A stretch of DNA of 64,000 nt from positions 434,001-498,000 of the forward strand of contig JBMNMP010000003.1 in assembly GCA_050953405.1 (NCBI GenBank), written 5' to 3'. Shown piece by piece: positions 1-7,078 of the stretch (position 1 is the first letter of the stretch; each line of letters opens with the position of its first letter). The position numbers and the translations under genes are program-made. The stretch comes from RUG100 sp050953405. Lineage in GTDB: Bacteria > Bacillota > Clostridia > Peptostreptococcales > Anaerovoracaceae. The notes beneath the pieces were generated by a model. It saw only the letters and a list, made by a program, of their open reading frames with translations, ran no database searches and had not been told where the DNA came from.

Positions 1-615
1 ATAAGCTGCGGTAACCAGTCCTTCGCCGCCTGTTGCCAGGATGAAGTCGCACTGTGCCATCAGTTCACCGGAGGTGTCGAAGTTGACCATTTCAGGCTCT
101 ACAGCCTGGATCAGGTCTTCCGGATATCCCAGAGCTTTGATTATTCTTCTGATTTCAGTAACGATAGCCTTGCAGGTCTGCTTTGCTCTCGGGTGCGGAG
201 CCAGGATCATAGCATTCCTTGTCTTCAGAGCCATCAGGGACTTAACTACAGGTGTAGCTTCGCCGTTGGTAACCGGCATAATACCGCAGACAACACCCAT
301 CGGCTTTGCCCATTCTTCCATACCGGTGTCTTCATTCTTGTTCAGCATGCCAACGGACTGTTTGTCCTTCATCTGCTTGTAAGCACCCTTGACTTTACCG
401 TAGATCTTACTGATTTTATCTTCTACGATACCCATGTGGCCTTCTTCTACCAGCATTTCAGCCCACTTCTTAGCCAGTTCAGGCTTTGTGAGGCCATAAG
501 CTACTGCGCCTGTCAGCAGTTCACAGTCTTCCTGCTTGAATCCGTTGGCTACAGCCTGAGCCTTTCTGCCGTTTTCAACAAGTTTTGCGACATAATCATG
601 TGCATTCATTGCCAT
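1..615 (-). CDS. CoA-acylating aldehyde dehydrogenase, N-terminal part (cut by window edge)
   Basis: The reverse strand from the ATG at 615 is open for 205 codons to the window edge; the C-terminal half with the catalytic cysteine lies outside. The visible half is the NAD-binding region of the EutE/PduP/SauS/AdhE-type aldehyde dehydrogenases, which interconvert aldehyde + CoA + NAD+ and acyl-CoA + NADH. Supporting motifs are EEWAKPMGVVCGIMPVTN, APHPRAK and ATGGEGLVTAAY, the last matching the ATGG-x-G-hydrophobic-x-x-AAY motif of this group. An AAGGAGGA ribosome binding site precedes ATG GCA ATG. A sigma-54 promoter about 75 bases upstream and an enhancer-binding regulator gene beyond it indicate inducible expression. 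Substrate (acetaldehyde, butyraldehyde or sulfoacetaldehyde) cannot be told from this half, nor whether an AdhE-type alcohol dehydrogenase domain follows. Confidence 0.85.
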   Translation of the reverse strand, partial: MAMNAHDYVAKLVENGRKAQAVANGFKQEDCELLTGAVAYGLTKPELAKKWAEMLVEEGHMGIVEDKISKIYGKVKGAYKQMKDKQSVGMLNKNEDTGMEEWAKPMGVVCGIMPVTNGEATPVVKSLMALKTRNAMILAPHPRAKQTCKAIVTEIRRIIKALGYPEDLIQAVEPEMVNFDTSGELMAQCDFILATGGEGLVTAAY

Positions 616-687
616 TGTTAAGTCCTCCTTTGATTTTGTAGGAATATTATTTGCATTTTTAATTACGCAACGCGCACTAATAAACAA

Positions 688-703
688 AGCAATCCCCGTG
701 CCA
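688..703 (-). promoter_or_regulatory. Sigma-54 (-24/-12) promoter of the aldehyde dehydrogenase gene
   Basis: Read on the minus strand this is TGGCACGGGGATTGCT, matching the sigma-54 consensus TGGCACG-N4-TTGCW at every defined position. The invariant GG and GC have the required spacing. Initiation is expected near 676, leaving a leader of about 60 bases before the ATG at 615. No sigma-A promoter is apparent between here and the gene. The rest of the gene-free stretch 704-867 shows nothing else I can name. Confidence 0.92.
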
Positions 704-867
704 AAGTTGCGGGAAAATTTCAAATATTGTTCCGCAAGCAGAAAATTAAGTCCGCTGTTCCTTGAAATTTCAACGGTTATCGTGGGTGAGGAAGAGGGTG
801 AATTTTTGAAGACATGAAAAAACCGGTGCCTCTCGAGGACTGCAGAGCTTCAGCGGGGCAGCTGCTT

Positions 868-983
868 TGATACAAAAATGAATCGAAAAAATACAGAATT
901 GTATAGAAAATTCAGCAATCGTTGAAATCTGAGCATTTTACGTTGTGATGCAAAAATGTATCGTGTGATACAACGATGAATCA
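868..983. promoter_or_regulatory. Cluster of four 18-bp operators (upstream activator sites)
   Basis: Four copies of an imperfect palindrome of form TGATRC-N6-GWATCR are seen: 868-885 TGATACAAAAATGAATCG, 889-906 AAATACAGAATTGTATAG (core only), 946-963 TGATGCAAAAATGTATCG, and 966-983 TGATACAACGATGAATCA, which overlaps the stop codon of the regulator gene. They form two pairs with centres 21 and 20 bp apart, two helical turns, placing pair members on one face of the DNA. They lie about 175-275 bp upstream of the sigma-54 promoter, a normal distance for enhancer sites. The 6-N6-6 layout equals that of TyrR boxes (TGTAAA-N6-TTTACA), and the neighbouring regulator ends in a TyrR-like HTH. Binding is inferred. 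Confidence 0.75.
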
Positions 984-2354
984 CCCTAGGGAAATGCCGT
1001 ATTTGTTGAGCTTGCGCACAATGGTAGGCTGGCTGGTTTTCAGGGCTCTGGCCATTTCACGCGTTGAGCTGTAATGTCTGGCTGCATCTTTGAGAAAGGA
1101 TCTCTCCGCGGTCTCCACGGCTGCTGCCAGAGTTGCCGGACGCGACATATCGGCTTCGCTGCTGCTGGAACCTTCTATTATAAATTCCGGCAGCATGGAT
1201 ACATCGATGATGTCATCCTGTGTGGTCAGCACGAGGCGTTCGATGATGTTCTGCAGTTCGCGTATATTGCCGGGCCAGCTGAAACCGCTGAGTATGTTCA
1301 AAGTGCGGTGCGTAATGGATTTCTTCTGCTGGTATTCTTTGTTGAACTGATCGAGGAAGAGGTCTATCAGAGGACGGATATCCTCCTGCCTTTCGCGCAG
1401 CGGCGGTACATTGATGGGAACAACGTTGAGACGGTAATAAAGGTCTTCGCGGAAGAGGCCGTCATCAACGCGCTGCTTCAAGTCGCGGTTGGTAGCCGAA
1501 ATGATACGCACGTTGACGGGTATCTTCTCCGTGCCTCCGACTCTGGTGATAGCGCGCTCCTGGATGACCTGCAGCAGCTTTACCTGCAGATCCAGCGGCA
1601 GCTCTGTTATCTCATCGAGAAAGATGGTGCCCTCCTGCGCTGCCTGAAAGTATCCCTTTTTGCCCTCGGCGCGCGCCCCTGTGAAAGCACCTTTTTCGTA
1701 ACCGAACAGTTCGGATTCGATCAGGTTGGCCGGTATGGCGCCGCAGTTCACGGTGATGAACGGCTTGTCTCTGCGGTTTCCGTAACGGTGGAGGAATTCT
1801 GCTATGATGCCCTTGCCTACGCCGGATTCACCGCTGATGAGCACGGTAGAATCTACGGTCGCCAGTCTCTGTGCCAGGCGCAGCACCCTCAGCATGGGTT
1901 CGCTGAAGGCGATGATGCCCATGCTGCGAAAATAATCGCTGTCGCTCCTGGCATCTTCGCTGGCCGAAGTCTCCAGCTGAGTCTGCAGCAGGGATAACTC
2001 GGATATATCGCGTGAGGTCGTGATGATCTTGGTGATATTTCCCTTGCTGTCCATGATCGGTGTGGCTGTGGAAAGCAGCTTTTTGCCATGCTTGTTTTCG
2101 TGGATTATGGTGGCTTCGCGATTCTGCTCCATGACGATGGTGACCACGGAAGGGGAGAATATGCCTTCGCGTTCCAGCTCGGATACGTGCATACCCCTGA
2201 CCTGCTCGGCTGTGATCTCGTACATTTCTTCACAGGCCTTGTTGCACCAGATCCCGTATCCGCGATTGTCGTCGATAAAGATGGCGTCGCTGATACTGTT
2301 CAATATGGGTTCCAGTTCCCAGGTGGAAAAAATATCGGGGAGACTTCTTTTCAT
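981..2354 (-). CDS. PAS-AAA+-TyrR-type HTH sigma-54-dependent activator
   Basis: This is a bacterial enhancer-binding protein of 457 residues. Residues 12-118 are a PAS sensor domain, probably binding a small ligand in the cytoplasm. Residues 143-375 are the AAA+ domain with Walker A GESGVGKG (175-182), the sigma-54-contacting loop GAFTGA (222-227) and Walker B GTIFLDE (242-248). The last 45 residues form a Fis/TyrR-like helix-turn-helix (TREMARALKTSQPTIVRKL). With no receiver domain it is presumably switched by the PAS ligand, not by phosphorylation. A GGAGGA site precedes the ATG. Its target is very likely the aldehyde dehydrogenase gene downstream, which has a sigma-54 promoter and four matching operators; a fifth operator suggests autoregulation. 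The ligand is unknown. Confidence 0.9.
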   Translation of the reverse strand: MKRSLPDIFSTWELEPILNSISDAIFIDDNRGYGIWCNKACEEMYEITAEQVRGMHVSELEREGIFSPSVVTIVMEQNREATIIHENKHGKKLLSTATPIMDSKGNITKIITTSRDISELSLLQTQLETSASEDARSDSDYFRSMGIIAFSEPMLRVLRLAQRLATVDSTVLISGESGVGKGIIAEFLHRYGNRRDKPFITVNCGAIPANLIESELFGYEKGAFTGARAEGKKGYFQAAQEGTIFLDEITELPLDLQVKLLQVIQERAITRVGGTEKIPVNVRIISATNRDLKQRVDDGLFREDLYYRLNVVPINVPPLRERQEDIRPLIDLFLDQFNKEYQQKKSITHRTLNILSGFSWPGNIRELQNIIERLVLTTQDDIIDVSMLPEFIIEGSSSSEADMSRPATLAAAVETAERSFLKDAARHYSSTREMARALKTSQPTIVRKLNKYGISLG

Positions 2355-2393
2355 TATATATGTCCTCCAGCTTTACAATTTCTTCTAATATAT

Positions 2394-2422
2394 AGTATAA
2401 TAAATAGAGTCCGGCGGGACAA
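2394..2422 (-). promoter_or_regulatory. Sigma-A promoter of the enhancer-binding protein gene
   Basis: On the minus strand TTGTCC (2417-2422) and TATACT (2394-2399) are separated by 17 bp. Transcription would start near 2387 and give a leader of about 33 bases containing GGAGGA. Confidence 0.7.
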
Positions 2423-2428
2423 GAGAAC

Positions 2429-2446
2429 CGATGCAGTTTTGTATCA
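2429..2446. promoter_or_regulatory. Fifth copy of the 18-bp operator, between divergent promoters
   Basis: CGATGCAGTTTTGTATCA fits the TGATRC-N6-GWATCR pattern found four times upstream of the aldehyde dehydrogenase gene. It sits 6 bp upstream of the -35 of the regulator promoter and 12 bp upstream of the -35 of the infC promoter on the other strand. Autoregulation is the natural reading; an effect on infC cannot be excluded. Confidence 0.65.
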
Positions 2447-2458
2447 CGTATTTTCCGC

Positions 2459-2487
2459 TTGACAGGGGCGTAAAAGCCCTGTATATT
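2459..2487 (+). promoter_or_regulatory. Sigma-A promoter of the infC-rpmI-rplT operon
   Basis: A perfect -35 TTGACA (2459-2464), a 17-bp spacer and -10 TATATT (2482-2487). Start expected near 2494. Confidence 0.85.
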
Positions 2488-2493
2488 AATAGA

Positions 2494-2635
2494 GTACAAA
2501 AAGCAGAAGTTATCCGCTTCTCACCTAGTGTGGCGCGAGCTGCCGGGTCGACGATTAATATTCACTTTGTGTGTGAATGATGTTTCGAGCGGATGGTTTC
2601 ATCCGTTTATTTTATGTAACAGGAGGTGCAAAACA
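2494..2635 (+). ncRNA. Structured 5' leader of infC-rpmI-rplT (L20-leader type attenuator)
   Basis: About 140 untranslated bases separate the promoter from infC. They hold an AGAAG/CTTCT stem (from 2505), an ATTCAC/GTGAAT hairpin (about 2560-2580) and a last hairpin CGGATG-GTTT-CATCCG (2590-2605) followed by TTTATTTTAT, which looks like a terminator just before the ribosome binding site. In Firmicutes this operon is commonly controlled by L20 binding to its leader and causing termination. Position and the terminator-like end fit; I could not confirm the L20-binding fold by eye. Confidence 0.6.
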
Positions 2636-3163
2636 ATTAGTAAGGACAATAGGAATACCTTGATCAACGAGGAAATCCGTTTTAAAGAGTTGAGGGTAAT
2701 TACAGGCGATGGAGATCAGCTCGGTATCATGAGCAGGGCGGATGCTCTGGCAGAAGCCGAAAAGAGAAATCTGGATCTGGTATGCATTTCACCTAACGCA
2801 AAGCCGCCGGTGGTAAAGATCCTGGATTACGGGAAGTACCGCTATGAACTCGAGCGAAAGGAAAAAGAGGCCAAAAAGAAACAGAAGACCACGCAGGTCA
2901 AAGAAATCAGGCTTTCAACTTTCATTGAGGATCACGACATCAATGTAAAGGCAAAGAACGCTCAGAAATTCTTGAAGAACGGCGACAAAGTCAAGGTAAG
3001 TCTGAGATTCCGCGGACGTGAAAGAAACCACACTTCGAGGGGCTATGAAGTGATGGACAGGTTCGCAGAGGCTGTTTCCGATATCGCTGATGTTGAGAAA
3101 AAGCCGAAATTCGAAGGCAGGAGTCTTACGATGTTCATAGCACCGAAGTCTGACAAAAAATAA
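2636..3163 (+). CDS. infC: Translation initiation factor IF-3 (AUU start)
   Basis: IF-3 binds the 30S subunit, blocks premature 50S joining and checks the initiator tRNA-start codon pairing. The 175-residue product has the N-terminal INEEIRFKELRVI signature, the lysine-rich linker and the C-terminal domain with SLRFRGRERNH. An upstream GTG would allow a longer reading, but AGGAGGT (2621-2627) sits at ideal distance from ATT at 2636, and the predicted protein then has normal family length. AUU is the classic infC start codon through which IF-3 represses its own translation. First gene of infC-rpmI-rplT; preceded by a structured leader. Confidence 0.95.
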   Translation: MSKDNRNTLINEEIRFKELRVITGDGDQLGIMSRADALAEAEKRNLDLVCISPNAKPPVVKILDYGKYRYELERKEKEAKKKQKTTQVKEIRLSTFIEDHDINVKAKNAQKFLKNGDKVKVSLRFRGRERNHTSRGYEVMDRFAEAVSDIADVEKKPKFEGRSLTMFIAPKSDKK

Positions 3164-3201
3164 CGCGAGTCTATAATCAAAACACAGGAGGAACATAGAT
3201 C

Positions 3202-3399
3202 ATGGCAAACAAGATGAAGTCCCATAGAGGGGCAATGAAAAGATTCAAGACAACTGGATCGGGCAAAATAAAGAGGAACAAAGCTTACAAGGGCCACATC
3301 CTCACAAAGAAGACTCAGAAGAGGAAGAGGGGACTGAGACAGCCCACGACTCTTACGAGCGCGGATCTGAAGAGAATCAAGAGAGCAATGGGACAGTAA
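3202..3399 (+). CDS. rpmI: 50S ribosomal protein L35
   Basis: A 65-residue, strongly basic protein beginning MANKMKSHRGAMKRFKTTGS, the typical start of bacterial L35, and of the family length. It has a strong AGGAGG site and lies 38 bases after infC and 18 bases before rplT, the conserved order of this operon. It is a structural protein of the large subunit and shares the leader-based control of the operon. Confidence 0.97.
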   Translation: MANKMKSHRGAMKRFKTTGSGKIKRNKAYKGHILTKKTQKRKRGLRQPTTLTSADLKRIKRAMGQ

Positions 3400-3417
3400 G
3401 TGTGGAGGTAGAGAAAA

Positions 3418-3771
3418 ATGGCAAGAGTTAAAAAAGGTTTAAACGCACATAAAAGACATAAGAAGATCCTGAACCAGGCAAAAGGTTTCTATGGTCAGAA
3501 GAGCAAGGTATACAGAGCAGCAAAGCCTGCTGTTATGAGATCCATGGCCAGCGCCTTCGCCGGCAGAAAGGTCAAGAAGAGAGAATACAGAAGAATGTGG
3601 ATCGCAAGAATCAATGCGGGCGCAAGGATGAACGGCATCTCTTACAGCAAGCTGATGAACGGCCTCAAGGTTTCCGGAATCGATATCAACAGAAAAATGC
3701 TGGCTGAGATGGCGATCAACGACGGAGCAGCTTTTGCAAAGCTGTGTGAGACAGCGAAGAACGCACAGTAA
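3418..3771 (+). CDS. rplT: 50S ribosomal protein L20
   Basis: The 117 residues match bacterial L20 in length and motifs: MARVKKGLNAHKRHKKIL, GFYGQKSKVYRAAK and the C-terminal ISYSKLMNGLKVSGI. L20 binds 23S rRNA early in 50S assembly and in many bacteria represses its own operon by binding the infC leader. Codon use is of the highly expressed kind, with many gca/aag/aga codons. No clear terminator is seen between it and the lipoprotein gene 56 bases on. Confidence 0.97.
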   Translation: MARVKKGLNAHKRHKKILNQAKGFYGQKSKVYRAAKPAVMRSMASAFAGRKVKKREYRRMWIARINAGARMNGISYSKLMNGLKVSGIDINRKMLAEMAINDGAAFAKLCETAKNAQ

Positions 3772-3827
3772 GCTCGAATCGTTACCGGCAGCGAAAAGAT
3801 GATCCTGAAGACCGAAATGGGGAAATA

Positions 3828-4934
3828 ATGAAAAAAGGAAGAAAAATAGCACTGTTACTGGCAGTCTGTGTAGGAGTGGTGATGTCGCTGAGCGCGTGCG
3901 GAAGGCCATATAGCGGCTATGATCTGTCCGATTACATCAAGGTAGGTAAGTATAAGGGACTGGAAGTAGCCAAGTATACGGTCAACGTCACCGACAAGGA
4001 TGTCAACAAGGAGATCAAGTCAAGGCTTGAAGCCAAGGCTTCTACCAAGGAGGTCAAAACAGGGACTGTTAAAGACGGCGACACTGTTGTGATAACTTAC
4101 GATGGTAAGATCAACGGAAAGACTTTCGATGACGGTTCTGCCAAGGGCGCGAACCTGACGATCGGTTCCGGGCAGTTCATCGACGGATTTGAGGACGGTC
4201 TCATCGGCATGAAGGTCGGAGATACCAGGACGCTGAATCTGAAGTTCCCGGATGACTACAGCAACAAGGATGTAGCCGGAAAGAAAGTGTCCTTCAAGGT
4301 TACCGTGGATGCCAAGCAGGAAAAGGTGACCCCGAAGCTGGATGAAGATTTCGTAAAGCAGAACAGCAAGGTGGATACCGTTGCCGCTTATAAAAAGCTG
4401 GTCAAGAAGGATTTGGAGAAAAAGCAGAGAGAATCAGGGATACAGACACAAAAGCAGTATCTCTGGAACAAAGTGGTTGAGTCTTCTACTGTGAAGAAGA
4501 ACAAGAACGGAAAGGAAAAATATCCTCAGGACGAGATCGACAAGAAGGTAGAGCAGCAGAAGGATATGTATACCCAGTACGCCAAGAATTACAACATGTC
4601 GTACAAGGACTTCCTCAAGCAGCAGATGGGAACGACCCCCAAGGAGTTCAACAAGCAGCTCAGGGCCTATGCCAAGACATTGGTAAAGCAGGATGAAGTC
4701 GTATACTACATTGCCGACAAAGAAAACATCGATGTCAGCAAGAAGGAATACAAAAACTTCATCAAGAATACTCTCAAACAATATGGATATACTGAAAAAT
4801 CCTACAAGGAAGCGAACAATGAATCGTACGAGGATACTGTAGGAAAAGATAATATCATGAGCAGTGTATATCTCGATAAGGTACAGGACCTGATCCTCGA
4901 CAAGGCAAAAGTTTTAGACAAAGTAGATGACTAA
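3828..4934 (+). CDS. Trigger-factor-like FKBP peptidyl-prolyl isomerase lipoprotein
   Basis: A 368-residue exported foldase. Residues 1-23 form a lipoprotein signal with lipobox LSAC (Cys near 24), so the protein should be anchored outside the membrane. Residues about 80-160 are an FKBP domain (GDTVVITYDGKINGKTFDDG, GQFIDGFEDGLIGMKVG), followed by a lysine-rich helical region like the trigger factor C-terminal chaperone domain (about 170-360). It lacks the ribosome-binding N-terminus, so it resembles a surface-anchored relative of trigger factor, comparable in role to PrsA. Its own terminator follows. Clients are unknown. Confidence 0.85.
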   Translation: MKKGRKIALLLAVCVGVVMSLSACGRPYSGYDLSDYIKVGKYKGLEVAKYTVNVTDKDVNKEIKSRLEAKASTKEVKTGTVKDGDTVVITYDGKINGKTFDDGSAKGANLTIGSGQFIDGFEDGLIGMKVGDTRTLNLKFPDDYSNKDVAGKKVSFKVTVDAKQEKVTPKLDEDFVKQNSKVDTVAAYKKLVKKDLEKKQRESGIQTQKQYLWNKVVESSTVKKNKNGKEKYPQDEIDKKVEQQKDMYTQYAKNYNMSYKDFLKQQMGTTPKEFNKQLRAYAKTLVKQDEVVYYIADKENIDVSKKEYKNFIKNTLKQYGYTEKSYKEANNESYEDTVGKDNIMSSVYLDKVQDLILDKAKVLDKVDD

Positions 4935-4946
4935 AAATGGATGAGG

Positions 4947-4978
4947 ATGCGGCCGGTTATCGGCCGCATTTCTTTTTT
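4947..4978 (+). terminator. Intrinsic terminator after the FKBP lipoprotein gene
   Basis: Stem ATGCGGCCG/CGGCCGCAT with loop GTTAT, followed by TTCTTTTTT. Strong rho-independent signal. Confidence 0.9.
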
Positions 4979-5008
4979 CCGGGTTAATGGATAAAAGCGG
5001 AGTGAAAA

Positions 5009-6430
5009 ATGGACATTCTTAAATCGATAGACGATACAGTATGGGGAGTGCCCATGATAATATTGATCATGGGCACAGGAATCTTCCTGACCGTGCGCCT
5101 GGGTGCACTGCAGTTTCGCAGGCTGGGCAAAGCACTTTACTACATGGTGCATAACGAAGAAGGGGGGACCGGCGAGGTCTCCAGCTTCGGTGCTTTATGC
5201 ACGGCCCTTGCGGCTACCATAGGCACTGGAAACATTGTCGGTGTGGCCACTGCAGTCATGGCGGGAGGCCCGGGAGCACTGTTCTGGATGGTGCTCGCTG
5301 CCTGCTTCGGAATGGCGACCAAGTTCTCGGAAGGACTGCTGGCGGTAAGATTCCGCGATGTCAGTCCCGACGGACATTCCCTTGGAGGTCCTTTCCTCTA
5401 TATAGAAAAAGGCATGGGCAGGCGCTGGAAGTGGCTGGCAAAACTGTTTTCGGTGTTCGGCATCTGCGCAGGACTGCTGGGTATCGGGACCATCACGCAG
5501 GTCAACGGTATTGCAGAAGCGGCTCTGACTTTTTTCGATCCGCACAAGGAACACACCTTCCTGCTGTTCGGAATGGATAAAATGGAATATTCGTATGCTA
5601 CACTGTTCACCGCGATATTCGTAGCGGCGCTGACAGCGCTGGTCGTTGTCGGAGGCATCAAGAGGATAGCTTCGGTCACCTCCATCATCGTGCCCTTCAT
5701 GGCTATAGTTTATGTGGCCGTCTGCGTGACCATTCTGATATACAATGCCGAGAACATCCCGGGAGCGATCGTGACCATAGTCAAGAGTGCCTTTGGTCTC
5801 CGCGCTGTAGGCGGAGGCGTGCTGGGCGCCATGATGCTGGCGATGCAGAACGGTATTGCCAGAGGAATATTCTCCAATGAAGCCGGCCTGGGCTCGGCGC
5901 CTATCGCGGCTGCGGCTGCACAGACGCACGAACCGGTAAGGCAGGGTCTGGTATCCATGACCGGTACCTTCATTGATACTATCATTATCTGCACGATGAC
6001 CGGACTGACTATCGTGAGCACCGGAGCCTGGCAGAAGAATCTGGAAGGCGTCAACGTGACCATACAGGCCTTCAGGGACGGGCTCCCATGGAGCGAGCAC
6101 ACGGCAACTATGGTCGTCATGTTATGCCTGATGTTCTTTGCCTTCACCACCATACTCGGCTGGGATTATTACAGCGAAAGATGCCTCGAATATCTCATCG
6201 GGGGCCGCAGACAGGGAGTACTGCTGACTTACAGGTGGATCTATGTACTCGCAGTGCTCGTGGGACCGTTCATCGGACTGGAAGCCGTGTGGACACTGGC
6301 CGATATTTGCAACGGACTGATGGCGATACCGAACCTCATCGGACTGCTGGCTCTCAACGGTGTCATAGTATACGAGAGCAAGAGCTATTTCAGGCGCCTT
6401 TCGGAAGGCAGACTGAGCGACAACCACTAG
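5009..6430 (+). CDS. Sodium/alanine symporter family (AGCS) transporter
   Basis: A 473-residue integral membrane protein of the alanine-or-glycine:cation symporter family, which takes up alanine or glycine with Na+. Family motifs are seen: LCTALAATIGTGNIVGVATA near residues 70-90, GPGALFWMVLAACFGMATKF, and the long conserved stretch around SNEAGLGSAPIAAAAAQT (about 290-310). About ten hydrophobic segments are visible, and length is typical. Start at the ATG after GGAGTG. It stands as a single gene between a terminator and the nrdR promoter. Amino acid specificity within the family is inferred. Confidence 0.93.
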   Translation: MDILKSIDDTVWGVPMIILIMGTGIFLTVRLGALQFRRLGKALYYMVHNEEGGTGEVSSFGALCTALAATIGTGNIVGVATAVMAGGPGALFWMVLAACFGMATKFSEGLLAVRFRDVSPDGHSLGGPFLYIEKGMGRRWKWLAKLFSVFGICAGLLGIGTITQVNGIAEAALTFFDPHKEHTFLLFGMDKMEYSYATLFTAIFVAALTALVVVGGIKRIASVTSIIVPFMAIVYVAVCVTILIYNAENIPGAIVTIVKSAFGLRAVGGGVLGAMMLAMQNGIARGIFSNEAGLGSAPIAAAAAQTHEPVRQGLVSMTGTFIDTIIICTMTGLTIVSTGAWQKNLEGVNVTIQAFRDGLPWSEHTATMVVMLCLMFFAFTTILGWDYYSERCLEYLIGGRRQGVLLTYRWIYVLAVLVGPFIGLEAVWTLADICNGLMAIPNLIGLLALNGVIVYESKSYFRRLSEGRLSDNH

Positions 6431-6437
6431 TTCGGTG

Positions 6438-6466
6438 GTGACAAAGATCGGGAATTGTAGTAAAAT
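6438..6466 (+). promoter_or_regulatory. Promoter upstream of nrdR
   Basis: GTGACA (6438-6443), 17-bp spacer, TAAAAT (6461-6466). Start near 6473, giving an unusually long leader of about 126 bases for nrdR. Confidence 0.6.
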
Positions 6467-6540
6467 TATCGAATGAGTTGTTATTGTTAAAACGACGTCC
6501 CAGTGCGTTAGATACACTTCGGGCGATAGAAGGGGTCAAG

Positions 6541-6571
6541 CCGCAGCAGCTTCGCTGCCGAGCGGTTTTTC
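6541..6571 (+). terminator. Terminator-like hairpin in the nrdR leader
   Basis: CCGC-A-GCAGC-TTC-GCTGC-CGA-GCGG followed by TTTTTCTC. It lies downstream of the nrdR promoter and upstream of the gene, so it may work as an attenuator instead of ending the symporter transcript. Its 5' arm CCGCAGC is exactly complementary to GCTGCGG at 6582-6588, which abuts the nrdR Shine-Dalgarno. Confidence 0.6.
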
Positions 6572-6598
6572 TCTTAAAAGGGCTGCGGAGGTAATTAA

Positions 6599-7078
6599 AT
6601 GAAGTGTCCGTTTTGTGAAAACGAAGATACTAAAGTAATAGATTCAAGACATACAGAAGATGGCCACGCCATCAGGCGCAGGCGCGAATGCGAAAAGTGC
6701 GGCAAGAGATTCACTACATATGAAAAGGTGGAAGAGATGGTGATGGTGGTCATCAAGAAGGATGGCAGCCGTCAGGCTTTTGACCGCAAGAAGATCCTCA
6801 ACGGGATCATCAAGGCCTGCGAGAAGAGGCCGGTCACCATGACAGAGATGGAACAGGTCGTCGACGAAATAGAGCGCGGTCTCAACAACATGATGGCCAA
6901 GGAAGTGAAGAGCACCTTCATCGGCGAGCTTATCATGGATAAACTGAAGGACCTCGATGAGGTAGCTTATGTACGCTTTGCTTCGGTCTACAGACAGTTC
7001 ACCGACATCAATACATTTGTGAAGGAGATCGAAAAACTGCTCGGCAGCAGAGAAGAAAAGGAAGGCACAAAAGAATGA
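6599..7078 (+). CDS. nrdR: Transcriptional repressor NrdR
   Basis: NrdR represses ribonucleotide reductase genes in response to the ATP/dATP state. The 159 residues show the N-terminal zinc ribbon (MKCPFCENEDTKVIDSR, then CEKCGKRFTTYE) and the ATP-cone domain (VVIKKDGSRQAFDRKKILNG, about residues 49-135). Length is standard. GGAGG precedes the ATG. The stop overlaps the cmk start as ATGA, so the two are translationally coupled. No NrdR box was noticed in the window and no nrd genes are present here. Confidence 0.96.
   Translation: MKCPFCENEDTKVIDSRHTEDGHAIRRRRECEKCGKRFTTYEKVEEMVMVVIKKDGSRQAFDRKKILNGIIKACEKRPVTMTEMEQVVDEIERGLNNMMAKEVKSTFIGELIMDKLKDLDEVAYVRFASVYRQFTDINTFVKEIEKLLGSREEKEGTKE

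Noticed and set aside
2528..2635. N-terminal extension of IF-3 from an upstream start
   Set aside because: It would translate through the structured leader and attenuator hairpin; no ribosome site precedes it and IF-3 would be 36 residues too long.
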